Position numbers and translations under genes: made by a program. This document shows positions 1-10,818 of a stretch of 64,000 bases of DNA, one piece after another. The first letter of the stretch is position 1, and the number at the start of each line of letters is the position of its first letter. Below the pieces are notes generated by a model that was given only the letters and a program-made list of their open reading frames with translations, made no database searches and was not told the origin of the DNA. Source of the stretch: Lachnospiraceae bacterium (GTDB taxonomy: Bacteria > Bacillota > Clostridia > Lachnospirales > Lachnospiraceae); contig JAILGS010000079.1 in NCBI GenBank assembly GCA_024696615.1, positions 1 to 64,000 on the forward strand, in the 5' to 3' direction.

Positions 1-140
1 ATTAAACCTGCCATGGCAACTTTCTTTACCACATCCATGGTCTTCTGATTCTTTGCTACCTGTGCACTCTTCTGACTCTTTTCCACGTTTCCGGAGATCA
101 CATGCTGATCTACAGAATTAACTAATTTTTCTTCACTCAT
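1..140 (-). CDS. N-terminus of a truncated CDS (MSEEKLVNSVDQHVISGNVEKSQKSAQVAKNQKTMDVVKKVAMAGL...), possibly a membrane transporter such as an ECF S component
   Basis: Minus-strand open frame from ATG at 140 running off the window edge; function guessed from the start of a hydrophobic stretch only. Confidence 0.4.
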   Translation of the reverse strand, partial: MSEEKLVNSVDQHVISGNVEKSQKSAQVAKNQKTMDVVKKVAMAGL

Positions 141-152
141 CAGTCTACTCCT

Positions 153-340
153 CTTTTCTAGTCCTATTCCGGTTCGTCTATCCGCTTCTAGTTCGTCCAG
201 TCCATTTCCGGCTCATCCATCCACTTCTAGTTCGTCCATCCATTTCCGGTTCATCCATCCATTTCCGGTTCGTCCATCCATTTCCGGTTCGTCCATCCAC
301 TTCTAGTTCGTCCAGTCCATTCCTAGTTCTTTCATAGTTC
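153..340. repeat. Degenerate tandem repeat, ~19-bp unit (CATTTCCGGTTCGTCCATC / CACTTCTAGTTCGTCCATC variants), about 9 units
   Basis: Read directly: consecutive catttccggttcatccatc, catttccggttcgtccatc, catttccggttcgtccatc, flanked by cttctagttcgtccag variants. Confidence 0.9.
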
Positions 341-553
341 TTTTATTTCGAAGGGATCCGTTCTTCATGTTGCCTATCATACAACGATAGTGGTCATATA
401 AAAATGTTCAGATTGTTATTTTTATATAAGACCAGATTGTTTTCCCCGCTACCTCCAGTCCATCTTTTCCATGGGGATGGAACATATGCAGCCCCCATGA
501 GTATGGTCCATATGCAGCCTCCATTGCTTAGGGGGAGTATGAACTACATTTGC

Positions 554-590
554 ATAAAAAAATCCCCCGCAAGTTTCCTTACGGGGGATT
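554..590 (-). terminator. Rho-independent terminator downstream of eno
   Basis: AATCCCCCG-caagtttcctta-CGGGGGATT stem with A-tract on + strand (U-tract for minus transcript). Confidence 0.8.
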
Positions 591-660
591 GTGAATTCTT
601 ATGGATTCTGTGCAATGCTACGCTGCCAGGCAACGATACCTGCACATTTCGTACGTAAAA

Positions 661-2058
<1,398 letters not shown>

Positions 2059-2130
2059 TTATCACAAGAAATATGGTATTTCAAGCACCATATATGGAAC
2101 AATCTACCCATGGATGGAACCATCCCCGCC

Positions 2131-2250
2131 CCATGTTCCCATGTTGCCTTGTTGCCATGTTGCCACGTTGCCATATTGCCTTGTTGCCACGTTGTCACGT
2201 TCCCATGTTGCCACGTTCCCATGTTCCCATGGTTCCATATACCCATGTTC
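2131..2250. repeat. Octanucleotide tandem array, 15 units in strict 8-bp register (CCATGTTG/CCACGTTC variants)
   Basis: Manual division of 2131-2250 into 15 consecutive octamers without indel. Confidence 0.9.
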
Positions 2251-2258
2251 TCCTGCAT

Positions 2259-3530
2259 CTATCCTTCATATACAATAACACCATTGCAGATGGTATAGTG
2301 AACTTTTCCCGGAAGTTCCCAATCAATGAATGGGCTATTGGTAGCCTTGGAAGCAAACTCTTCCTTCTTTACTACCCATTTCTCATTTTCTCCAAAGATC
2401 ACAAGATCTGCCAACTCTCCACAAGCTACACTGCCCGGCTTTAAACGATAGAATTCTGCAGGATTCTTACTCATTAATTCCATTAACTTCATTAAGGAGA
2501 TATGTCCCGGCTGTACTAAGGAATGAATACCCAGTGCTAAAGAAGTCTCAAGACCGGTGATTCCACTTGGAGCCTTAGCCATTTCTCTTGCCTTCTCCTC
2601 TTCGCTATGTGGAGCATGATCGGTAACGATCATGTCGATGGTTCCATCCACAATTCCTTCGATGATTTTCTTTCGATCCTCTTCCGTACGAACCGGCGGA
2701 TTCATTCTGGCCGCGGTACCATACTTTAAGATGGCATCCTCCGTTAAGGTGAAATGATGAGGGGTGGCTTCTGCATGAACATCCGCTCCCATCTTCTTAA
2801 ATGCTTTCACAATCTCTACGGAATTCTTGGAACTAATATGCTGAATGCACAGTGCTGCTCCGGTATAGAGGGCCAGTACGCAGTCCCTGGCCACCATGAT
2901 ATCCTCTGCTGCCGCAGAAGCACCACCATAGCCAATAGCCTCTGAAACCTTTCCCATATTCACACCCGGCTGCTTTACAAAAAGTGGATCCTCTTCATGG
3001 AGTGCTACGGGAAGATCTAATTCATGGGCCTTTACTAAGGCATTGTAGAGGATTTCTTCGCTCATAATCGGTACGCCATCATCCGTAAATCCTGCGGCGC
3101 CTTCCTTGGCAAGAAGATCCATATCCACCATTTCTTCACCCTTCATACCCTTGGTCACATTGGCCGTCTGAAGCACATGAATTCCTGTGGATTCTCCCTT
3201 TTCCTGAATATAATGTAAAGTGTCCACATTATCCACCGTAGGCTTGGTATTCGCCATACATACCACGGTGGTAAAGCCACCTCTGGCAGCACTTTTAGCG
3301 CCAGTAAGAATATCTTCCTTGTAAGTAAATCCCGGATCTCTAAAATGTACATGGGTATCCACAAGTCCCGGTGCTACCACCAGTCCCGTGGCATCGATCA
3401 CCTGATCGACCCCGGTGGCGTCCAAATCCTTTCCCACCTTCACAATGGTCTTTCCATCCACTAAGACATCCAATACCTCATCTGTTTTGGTCACGGCATC
3501 CACTACCCGACCACCTTTAATTAAGATCAT
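2259..3530 (-). CDS. pyrC: Dihydroorotase
   Basis: PGLVDTHVHFRDPG metal-binding motif, MIVTDHAPHS, 423 aa. Confidence 0.95.
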   Translation of the reverse strand: MILIKGGRVVDAVTKTDEVLDVLVDGKTIVKVGKDLDATGVDQVIDATGLVVAPGLVDTHVHFRDPGFTYKEDILTGAKSAARGGFTTVVCMANTKPTVDNVDTLHYIQEKGESTGIHVLQTANVTKGMKGEEMVDMDLLAKEGAAGFTDDGVPIMSEEILYNALVKAHELDLPVALHEEDPLFVKQPGVNMGKVSEAIGYGGASAAAEDIMVARDCVLALYTGAALCIQHISSKNSVEIVKAFKKMGADVHAEATPHHFTLTEDAILKYGTAARMNPPVRTEEDRKKIIEGIVDGTIDMIVTDHAPHSEEEKAREMAKAPSGITGLETSLALGIHSLVQPGHISLMKLMELMSKNPAEFYRLKPGSVACGELADLVIFGENEKWVVKKEEFASKATNSPFIDWELPGKVHYTICNGVIVYEG

Positions 3531-3576
3531 ATGACCTCCTTGATTTTGAAATCATTGTATTACATTTGGACAAAAA

Positions 3577-4914
3577 CTAATCTGCAAGAGAACCGAATGG
3601 ATCCCATGGCTCAAGCGCAGTTACTTCGCCCTTTAAAAGTTCCTTTGTTGCCTTATCCAGATACTTCTTATTCACTACCACCTGATATACATAGTCATCA
3701 AACCACTCATCGGAAGCCACATAGTAACCATCATGGCCGCCGGCATCCTTACCCCAGCTGTTCTCAATTCTCCAGCGGTCCGGCTTCTTGTCCTGATTTA
3801 AATTCACTCCCAGTAACACCATGGCATGATTCATGGCACTGTCCCCATAGTCCAAGGCCTGTGCCTTATCAAAGTGATAGGTTACCTGGAAGAGATTTTC
3901 CACATCCGTTGCCTTCCGGTCAAAGACACCTTCATTTCGCAGTCCGAACTTGGAGCAGTCCGAACCAAACCATACGGGATGACCATCCTTTAACTGACTG
4001 ATCGCAGCCTTCTTAATCTTCTCCATAGGAAGGTTTAAGTAGACAATGTCCTTGCCCTCTGCCACATTGCCTAAAAACTTCACGGTATAGAGCTGATTAT
4101 ATGGCTTACTCTTCTGTGGGGAATGAATTAATCCCACATAGTCGTCCAGATTTAAACCGATATATTTCTTAAAGAATTCCTGAGGAGTAATGCCAAAGTC
4201 CTGGGTTACCTTATTGTCCTTATTTCTCATGGTGAAATCGAAGGTCTTAGGAGGCTGCCCAAGGCTGATGCAAAGCATGCGATAGATGTCATCCATCACT
4301 GCGATTTTCTTCTTCTGTAATACCATGGACTTAGCGCCCTGGGTGGCAAGCTCCCGTAACTGCATTGCTCCTTCGCGAAGTCTGGTGGTTAAGTACTGAT
4401 CAAAGAAGCGGGAACTGGTGGCAGATGCTGCATCCGGGTAGGCTTCTTTAGGAACGACACCGTACTTACGGATTAAGTTCGCAACCATATCCCACTGACC
4501 GCCATCCTGCAGGGGATTGGCATTAATGAAGGAGAAAAGTCTTCCATCAATTGGCTCATCCACAGTCTTTAACACGCTTTCAAGATAGTAATTGGCCTTC
4601 TCGAGTTTATCGTAGAAGAACAGGTAATTCTGGGATAATTCGAAGGTTTCTAATTTAAATTTCTGAATCATCTCATAACGAAGTACATTGGTTGCGGCAA
4701 AGATCCAGCAACGACCGGATGCCTTCTGATTGGTAATCTTTCCCTGCTTTAAGTCAATGGAAAAGGTAAATGGTAATTCTCTGGTTCTTGCATAATTGGT
4801 GCTAGACTCCAATACTCCATTTCTTACGGCATTATTGGCTGCCAGCTGATTTCTTCCATCCTGCGAAAAATTCTTCTGAAAATCCGCAAGGTTTTTGTTG
4901 GATAATCCTTTCAT
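3577..4914 (-). CDS. pepC: Aminopeptidase C / bleomycin hydrolase family (peptidase C1B)
   Basis: Catalytic motifs ASGRCWIFAA, MNHAMVLLGV, IENSWGKDAG. Confidence 0.95.
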   Translation of the reverse strand: MKGLSNKNLADFQKNFSQDGRNQLAANNAVRNGVLESSTNYARTRELPFTFSIDLKQGKITNQKASGRCWIFAATNVLRYEMIQKFKLETFELSQNYLFFYDKLEKANYYLESVLKTVDEPIDGRLFSFINANPLQDGGQWDMVANLIRKYGVVPKEAYPDAASATSSRFFDQYLTTRLREGAMQLRELATQGAKSMVLQKKKIAVMDDIYRMLCISLGQPPKTFDFTMRNKDNKVTQDFGITPQEFFKKYIGLNLDDYVGLIHSPQKSKPYNQLYTVKFLGNVAEGKDIVYLNLPMEKIKKAAISQLKDGHPVWFGSDCSKFGLRNEGVFDRKATDVENLFQVTYHFDKAQALDYGDSAMNHAMVLLGVNLNQDKKPDRWRIENSWGKDAGGHDGYYVASDEWFDDYVYQVVVNKKYLDKATKELLKGEVTALEPWDPFGSLAD

Positions 4915-4944
4915 TCTTGCTCCTCCTTATGATGCTTTAAAATA

Positions 4945-4975
4945 GAAATGCCCCGGAATTCCTTCCAGGGCACCC
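4945..4975 (-). terminator. Probable terminator downstream of the ABC-F gene
   Basis: TGCCCtggaaggaattccgGGGCA hairpin followed by a U-rich stretch on the minus strand. Confidence 0.5.
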
Positions 4976-4977
4976 TT

Positions 4978-6642
4978 TTATTCGTTAGAAGATTCGTCTT
5001 CGCTTCCGCTTTCATCTTCTACTACTTCATTTGCAACACCCTGACGCTTTCTAGCCATCTCATCGCTTTCTAAGTACTCGTCATAGGTGGTCATCTTATC
5101 GATTAAGGTACCATTTGGAATAATTTCCATAATACGGTTGGCTGTGGTCTGTACGAACTGGTGATCGTGACAGGTAAACAGGCACACACCTGGGAACTTA
5201 ATCAAACCATTATTCAATGCGGTAATGGATTCCATATCCAAATGGTTGGTTGGCTCATCTAAAATTAGTACATTGGAGCCGCTGATCATCATCTTGGACA
5301 GAAGGCAACGTACCTTCTCACCACCGGATAATACCTTTACCTTCTTCACGCCGTCATCTCCGGCAAAAAGCATTCTTCCAAGGAATCCACGAACATAGGT
5401 GGTATCCTTATCTGGAGAATACTGAGTCAGCCATTCTACGATGGTATCGTTGGAAGAAAATTCTGCCCCCGGATCCTTAGGGAAATATGCCTGGGTTGTG
5501 GTTACACCCCACTTATAGTCACCCTCATCCGGCTCCATCTCTCCTGCTAAGATCTTAAAGAGTGTGGTGGTTGCAAGCTCGTTAGAACCTACGAAAGCCA
5601 CCTTATCCTCACGATTTAAGATAAAGGAAATATTATCCAATACCTTGACACCGTCAATGGTCTTAGAAAGATTGGTTACCTGCAATACTTCATTACCGAT
5701 CTCACGGAATGGTCTAAAATCAATATATGGATACTTACGACTGGATGGACGAATATCATCCAACTCAATCTTCTCCAAAGCACGCTTACGAGAAGTAGCC
5801 TGCTTGGACTTGGAAGCATTGGCGGAGAAACGCTGAATGAATTCCTGTAATTCCTTAATCTTCTCTTCCTTCTTCTTATTCGCTTCCTTCATCTGCTTGA
5901 TCAACAGCTGGCTGGACTCATACCAGAAATCGTAGTTACCAGCATAGAGCTGAATCTTCGCATAATCAATATCTGCAATCTGAGTGCAGACCTTATTTAA
6001 GAAATAACGGTCATGGGATACCACAATGACAGTGTTATCAAAATTAATTAAGAACTCTTCCAACCATGCAATCGCATCCAAATCCAAGTGGTTGGTAGGC
6101 TCATCCAGTAATAAGATATCTGGATTACCAAATAATGCCTGCGCAAGAAGAACCTTCACCTTCTCGTTACCATTTAAGGTGCTCATCTGGTTATAATGAA
6201 GTTCTGTTGGAATTCCAAGACCATTTAATAAGGTGGAGGCATCACTCTCTGCTTCCCATCCATTCATGGTAGCAAATTCGCCCTCTAACTCACTGGCCTT
6301 AATACCATCTTCCTCCGTGAAATCCTCCTTGGCATAGATGGCATCCTTCTCCTTCATAATCTCGTAAAGACGAGCATTACCCATAATTACGGTATCAAGA
6401 ACCGTATATTCATCATACTTAAAGTGATCCTGCTGTAAGAAGGAAAGTCTCTGACCTGGGGTGATAAAAATATCTCCCTTGGTTGGCTCTAACTGTCCGG
6501 ATAAAATCTTTAAAAAGGTGGATTTACCGGCACCATTGGCTCCGATCAATCCATAACAGTTTCCTTCGATGAATTTAATATTCACTTCCTCAAACAGAGG
6601 CTTCTTTCCCACCTGATAGGTGACATTATTGGCGCTGATCAT
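4978..6642 (-). CDS. ABC-F family ATP-binding protein (YkpA/YbiT-like)
   Basis: Two ABC domains, no TM; Walker A1 GANGAGKST, LSGGEKVR signature, LLLDEPTNHLD twice. Confidence 0.93.
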   Translation of the reverse strand: MISANNVTYQVGKKPLFEEVNIKFIEGNCYGLIGANGAGKSTFLKILSGQLEPTKGDIFITPGQRLSFLQQDHFKYDEYTVLDTVIMGNARLYEIMKEKDAIYAKEDFTEEDGIKASELEGEFATMNGWEAESDASTLLNGLGIPTELHYNQMSTLNGNEKVKVLLAQALFGNPDILLLDEPTNHLDLDAIAWLEEFLINFDNTVIVVSHDRYFLNKVCTQIADIDYAKIQLYAGNYDFWYESSQLLIKQMKEANKKKEEKIKELQEFIQRFSANASKSKQATSRKRALEKIELDDIRPSSRKYPYIDFRPFREIGNEVLQVTNLSKTIDGVKVLDNISFILNREDKVAFVGSNELATTTLFKILAGEMEPDEGDYKWGVTTTQAYFPKDPGAEFSSNDTIVEWLTQYSPDKDTTYVRGFLGRMLFAGDDGVKKVKVLSGGEKVRCLLSKMMISGSNVLILDEPTNHLDMESITALNNGLIKFPGVCLFTCHDHQFVQTTANRIMEIIPNGTLIDKMTTYDEYLESDEMARKRQGVANEVVEDESGSEDESSNE

Positions 6643-6674
6643 TGGGTATTACAATTCCTTTCTTTGTTGTCTTT

Positions 6675-7076
6675 TTATGCCTCGCCACGCTTCTCGCAGT
6701 CGTGATCCAGGCAATTCATGCATCCAAGACGCTTCATGGCTGCAAATGACTCATCACTTAACACATGCTCAATACGACATGCATCGCGATAAGCAACTTC
6801 CTCGGATACTCCGATGGTAATTAACCAGTGAGAGATTACCACATGACGTTCGTAAATCTTCTGTGCTAAATCCCGTCCTGTGTCACTTAAGGATACCTTA
6901 CCATAAGGATCCATGTGAATATATCCGCGCTCACGAAGTCTCTTCATCGCAACGGATACGCTTGGTTTACTATAGCCCATATAATTGGCAATATCCACGG
7001 AACGAACCTGCTCGCCGTCCTTGGATAAAACTAAGATTGCCTCCAGATAATCTTCTGGTGATTCGTTAGATACCAT
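6675..7076 (-). CDS. DtxR/MntR-family metal-dependent transcriptional regulator (short form)
   Basis: SPEDYLEAILVLSKDGEQVRSVDIANYMGYSKPSVSVAMKRLRERGYI wHTH plus dimerisation region. Confidence 0.9.
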   Translation of the reverse strand: MVSNESPEDYLEAILVLSKDGEQVRSVDIANYMGYSKPSVSVAMKRLRERGYIHMDPYGKVSLSDTGRDLAQKIYERHVVISHWLITIGVSEEVAYRDACRIEHVLSDESFAAMKRLGCMNCLDHDCEKRGEA

Positions 7077-7159
7077 AATGCTTCCCTCTTTCTTTCTTAA
7101 AAAATTATTGAAAGAACGCTATCCCCGCATATGTAACGCTCTTCGGTACAAATGTTTTC

Positions 7160-8431
7160 TTAGGCCTCATCAATTGCCTTACCAATATCGTGGCGCATAT
7201 ACTTATTATCGAAGTGAATCCACTCCGTAGCCTCGTAAGCCTTCTTACGAGCCTCCTTTAAATCCTTACCGGTTGCAGTAACACCAAGAACACGACCACC
7301 ATTGGTTACAATACCAGCTTCTGCCTTCTTGCTTCCTGCATGGAATACAAAATAATCCGTCTTGTCCTTGAAGTTCTCTAAGCCGCTAATCACAAAGCCC
7401 TTCTCATAATGCTCTGGATATCCATTGGATGCTAAAACAACACAGACTGCTGCATTGTCCTCAAACTGAAGATCAATCTGATCCAAAGTTCCATCGATAC
7501 ATGCTTCGAATACTTCCACAATATCATTCTTCATCCGAGGAAGAACTACCTGGGTTTCAGGATCGCCAAAACGTGCATTATATTCTAAGACTCTTGGGCC
7601 ATTGGCTGTTAACATTAATCCAAAGAAGATAATTCCCTTAAATTCTCTGCCTTCCTTCGCCATGGCATCCACGGTAGCCTGGTAGATGTACTTCTTACAA
7701 AACTCATCCACTTCTGCAGTGTAGAATGGACTTGGAGAGAAGGTTCCCATACCACCGGTATTTAAGCCCTGGTCCCCATCCTTTGCTCTCTTATGATCCT
7801 GTGCAGAGGTCATGATCTTAATGGTCTTACCATCCACAAAGGATAATACGGATACTTCACGACCGGTCATAAATTCTTCCACAACGATGGTATTACCGGA
7901 ATCACCAAACTGCTTGTCCACCATTAAGGTCTTTACACCAGCTAAGGCTTCTTCCTTGGTATTACAGATTAATACACCCTTACCAAGGGCTAAACCATCC
8001 GCCTTTAATACGGTTGGATAAGTAGCAGTCTCTAAGAAAGCCAATGCTTCCTCAGGGGAAGTAAAATTATGATATCCTGCCGTTGGAATGTTATATTTCT
8101 TCATTAAATCCTTGGAGAATGCCTTGGAACCCTCTAAAATCGCTGCATTCTTACGAGGTCCGAACACACGAAGGCCAGCTTCTTCGAAGGCATCCACAAT
8201 ACCACCGCAGAGAGGATCATCCATACCAACAACGGTTAAATCAATTTCCTTCTCCTTGGCAAATGCAACTAATTTCTGAAATTCCATCGCACCAATTGCA
8301 ACACATTCTGCAACTTCTGCGATACCTGCATTACCTGGAGCACAATAGATCTTATCCACCTTCTTGCTCTGACTGATCTTCCAACATAATGCGTGCTCTC
8401 TTCCGCCGCCGCCAACTACAAGTACCTTCAT
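7160..8431 (-). CDS. purD: Phosphoribosylamine--glycine ligase
   Basis: MKVLVVGGGGREHALCWKISQS; ATP-grasp motifs, RFGDPETQ. Confidence 0.97.
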   Translation of the reverse strand: MKVLVVGGGGREHALCWKISQSKKVDKIYCAPGNAGIAEVAECVAIGAMEFQKLVAFAKEKEIDLTVVGMDDPLCGGIVDAFEEAGLRVFGPRKNAAILEGSKAFSKDLMKKYNIPTAGYHNFTSPEEALAFLETATYPTVLKADGLALGKGVLICNTKEEALAGVKTLMVDKQFGDSGNTIVVEEFMTGREVSVLSFVDGKTIKIMTSAQDHKRAKDGDQGLNTGGMGTFSPSPFYTAEVDEFCKKYIYQATVDAMAKEGREFKGIIFFGLMLTANGPRVLEYNARFGDPETQVVLPRMKNDIVEVFEACIDGTLDQIDLQFEDNAAVCVVLASNGYPEHYEKGFVISGLENFKDKTDYFVFHAGSKKAEAGIVTNGGRVLGVTATGKDLKEARKKAYEATEWIHFDNKYMRHDIGKAIDEA

Positions 8432-8653
8432 GGCTATCTCCTTTTATTTACACTAACTTATTCTTGAAAAAAGGACGAAAGTTCTTTCCTCCTTCATTTC
8501 GCTATCCGTTTCATTATATCGGAGTTAATAGAATTATTCAAGGAAAACACATTATTTCCATATTTTCCAAATCTTAAAAAATCTAAAATATTTCCTCCCC
8601 TTATCTAAAATTCCATGGGGTATGTTATACTTCTCCCATGAAGGGGTGGTAGT

Positions 8654-9364
8654 ATGGCTGCGCAGAAAATATTAATTGTCGATGATAACGAAGAAATTCG
8701 AAATATTGTAAAGATTCTCCTCCATAGTGAGGGATATGAAGTCTTAGAAGCATCCAACGGAGAGGAAGCTTTAGAAGCCCTGGATCCAAGTATTGATCTA
8801 GTTCTTCTAGATATTATGATGCCCGGCATCTCCGGTCTGGAGGTTTGTCAGACCATTCGGAAAAATTATTCCATGCCGATTCTATTTTTAACTGCCAAAG
8901 GAACGGATTCGGATAAGGCCCTGGGACTTACCACAGGAGCGGATGACTATCTTTCCAAACCATTCTCCAAGGCGGAGTTAATGGCCAGAGTGAAAAGTCT
9001 TCTGCGCCGTTATTATGTCTACCGAGGCAAGGAACTTCCTGTGGATGATTCCTATTATACTTATGATTCCCTCTGGGTTTCTAAGGAAAAGAATGAAATC
9101 TTTTTGATGTCCGAAGATGGAACCAAAAAAGAAGTTCCTCTTTCGGAATTAGAATATCAGATCCTTCGTCTTCTTGTGAGTCGTCCCGGCGTAGTATTCT
9201 CCGCCCAGACCATCTATGAAACCATCTGGAAGGAACCCTATCTATACAGTTCCAATGCCACCATCATGGTGCATATTCGAAACCTCCGTACCAAGCTAGA
9301 AGTGGATCCAGCCAAACCAGAACACATTCTTACCGTATGGGGAAAGGGTTATAAGATTTCATGA
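8654..9364 (+). CDS. OmpR/PhoB-family response regulator
   Basis: REC domain (IVDDNEEIR, LLDIMMPG, FLTAKG) plus winged-helix C-terminus. Confidence 0.95.
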   Translation: MAAQKILIVDDNEEIRNIVKILLHSEGYEVLEASNGEEALEALDPSIDLVLLDIMMPGISGLEVCQTIRKNYSMPILFLTAKGTDSDKALGLTTGADDYLSKPFSKAELMARVKSLLRRYYVYRGKELPVDDSYYTYDSLWVSKEKNEIFLMSEDGTKKEVPLSELEYQILRLLVSRPGVVFSAQTIYETIWKEPYLYSSNATIMVHIRNLRTKLEVDPAKPEHILTVWGKGYKIS

Positions 9365-10719
9365 AAGTCAAAAAACACTTTAAACTCCATCGGCTCTACT
9401 TAGAGTTAATGGGAGCTATTATCGGAAGTTTTCTATTAAGTGCAGCGCTGTTTTTTACCCTGCAGTTTTGTGGTGAGCATCTGTTAAATACCAACAAAGC
9501 CGAGGACTATTATCTTAAAAAACTAAATGAGGACTCTCTTAGCTTCTCCGTCATGGTGGAAATGCAGCACTATTCCATCCAGGATTTTGAAGCCTTCGGA
9601 GAATGGAGCGAGGAACATCCCCTCACTTATTATTATCTCATTCGAGAGGATCGGGAATATTTTGACTCCTTCCTCTATTCCATGTCTCCGGAGTATTATG
9701 ATCTTTCCAATCCAGAATACCAAAAGAGCCTGGAAAACCCTGTGAATTTTGATACCATCTCTGGATATCATGCCTACACCATTCATTTTTCTGACGGGGA
9801 AGGAACTTTATATATTGTGGGGGACTACCTGTATGAACTGATGCAACAGTTATTGTTAATCAGTCTTCTCATCAGTGTGATCTTCGGTCTCATCCTACTT
9901 TTTCTTCTGGTTCGTAAGAAGATTCATTACATCGCTGCCATTACCGAAGGTATTCATATCTTTGAGCATGGGGACTTAACCTATGAAATTCCCATTCGTG
10001 GCAGGGATGAATTATCGGATGTGGCAGGAAGCTTAAATTCCATGAAGGACGCGCTTCGCATCCAGATGGAGAATGAAAAAGAAGCTCTCATGGCCAACTC
10101 CGAGCTTGTCACCGCCCTCTCCCATGATCTTCGAACGCCACTCACCACACAGATGGGTTATCTTGAGATTTTAAAGGACCACCATTATACCACGAAAGAA
10201 GAACATGATTCCTACTTAGAGCGTGCCTTCCATACCTGTACCCAGATTAAGGAGATGTCGGATCGACTCTTTGAATATTTCCTAGCCTTCGATCCCCATC
10301 CGGAACGCTCCGCGGATAGTCTGGACAGCCTTGATGGCATGGAAGTATTCATGCAGCTATTAGCGGAACATACCATTCTTTTAAAGGATCATGGCTACCA
10401 ATTCCAGATCCTTGAACCAGAAAAGACCTTTACAATTCATGTGAATATGGATGATTTAATTCGTGTCTTCCAGAACATCTTCTCCAATTTGGACAAATAT
10501 GCGGATGAGAAAGTTCCCATCATCATAAACATTTGCAGAGAGGAGAAAAAATGCAGTATTACCTTCACTAATGCGATTCGAAAAGTGCCAAGAAAGAATG
10601 AAAGTTTCAAGATTGGGCTGGATAGCATTCTGGGGCTCATGCGCCGCCAGGGGGGAACCAGCGTGGTAACCCATGATGATTCCACCTTCACCCTGCGACT
10701 TGAACTCCCAACCTACTAA
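9361..10719 (+). CDS. Sensor histidine kinase (HAMP, HisKA, HATPase)
   Basis: Two TM segments, SHDLRTPLTTQMGYLEIL H-box, NIFSNLDKYA N-box; ATGA overlap with response regulator. Confidence 0.93.
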   Translation: MKVKKHFKLHRLYLELMGAIIGSFLLSAALFFTLQFCGEHLLNTNKAEDYYLKKLNEDSLSFSVMVEMQHYSIQDFEAFGEWSEEHPLTYYYLIREDREYFDSFLYSMSPEYYDLSNPEYQKSLENPVNFDTISGYHAYTIHFSDGEGTLYIVGDYLYELMQQLLLISLLISVIFGLILLFLLVRKKIHYIAAITEGIHIFEHGDLTYEIPIRGRDELSDVAGSLNSMKDALRIQMENEKEALMANSELVTALSHDLRTPLTTQMGYLEILKDHHYTTKEEHDSYLERAFHTCTQIKEMSDRLFEYFLAFDPHPERSADSLDSLDGMEVFMQLLAEHTILLKDHGYQFQILEPEKTFTIHVNMDDLIRVFQNIFSNLDKYADEKVPIIINICREEKKCSITFTNAIRKVPRKNESFKIGLDSILGLMRRQGGTSVVTHDDSTFTLRLELPTY

Positions 10720-10745
10720 GAAACCAGGAATAACCTCTAAAAACA

Positions 10746-10792
10746 AAAACCGACCTCCAGGGATTGTGCTTGGCAACCCCGGGGTCGGTTTT
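10746..10792. terminator. Bidirectional terminator between the histidine kinase (+) and purN (-)
   Basis: AAAACCGACC ... GGTCGGTTTT inverted repeat between convergent genes. Confidence 0.85.
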
Positions 10793-10818
10793 ATTGATGC
10801 ATATTCTTATGTGTATTC

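Noticed and set aside
153-340. Possible CRISPR array
   Set aside because: Units are contiguous with no unique spacers of uniform length and no cas genes are present.
484-526. Repeated CATATGCAGCCyCCAT
   Set aside because: Only two copies with no promoter context I could support; not enough for a regulatory claim.
404-658. 84-aa plus-strand ORF before eno
   Set aside because: Overlaps the eno terminator hairpin and lacks a ribosome-binding site or protein-like composition.
3531-4001. 156-aa plus-strand ORF
   Set aside because: Mostly antisense to pepC; low-complexity composition and no recognisable motif.
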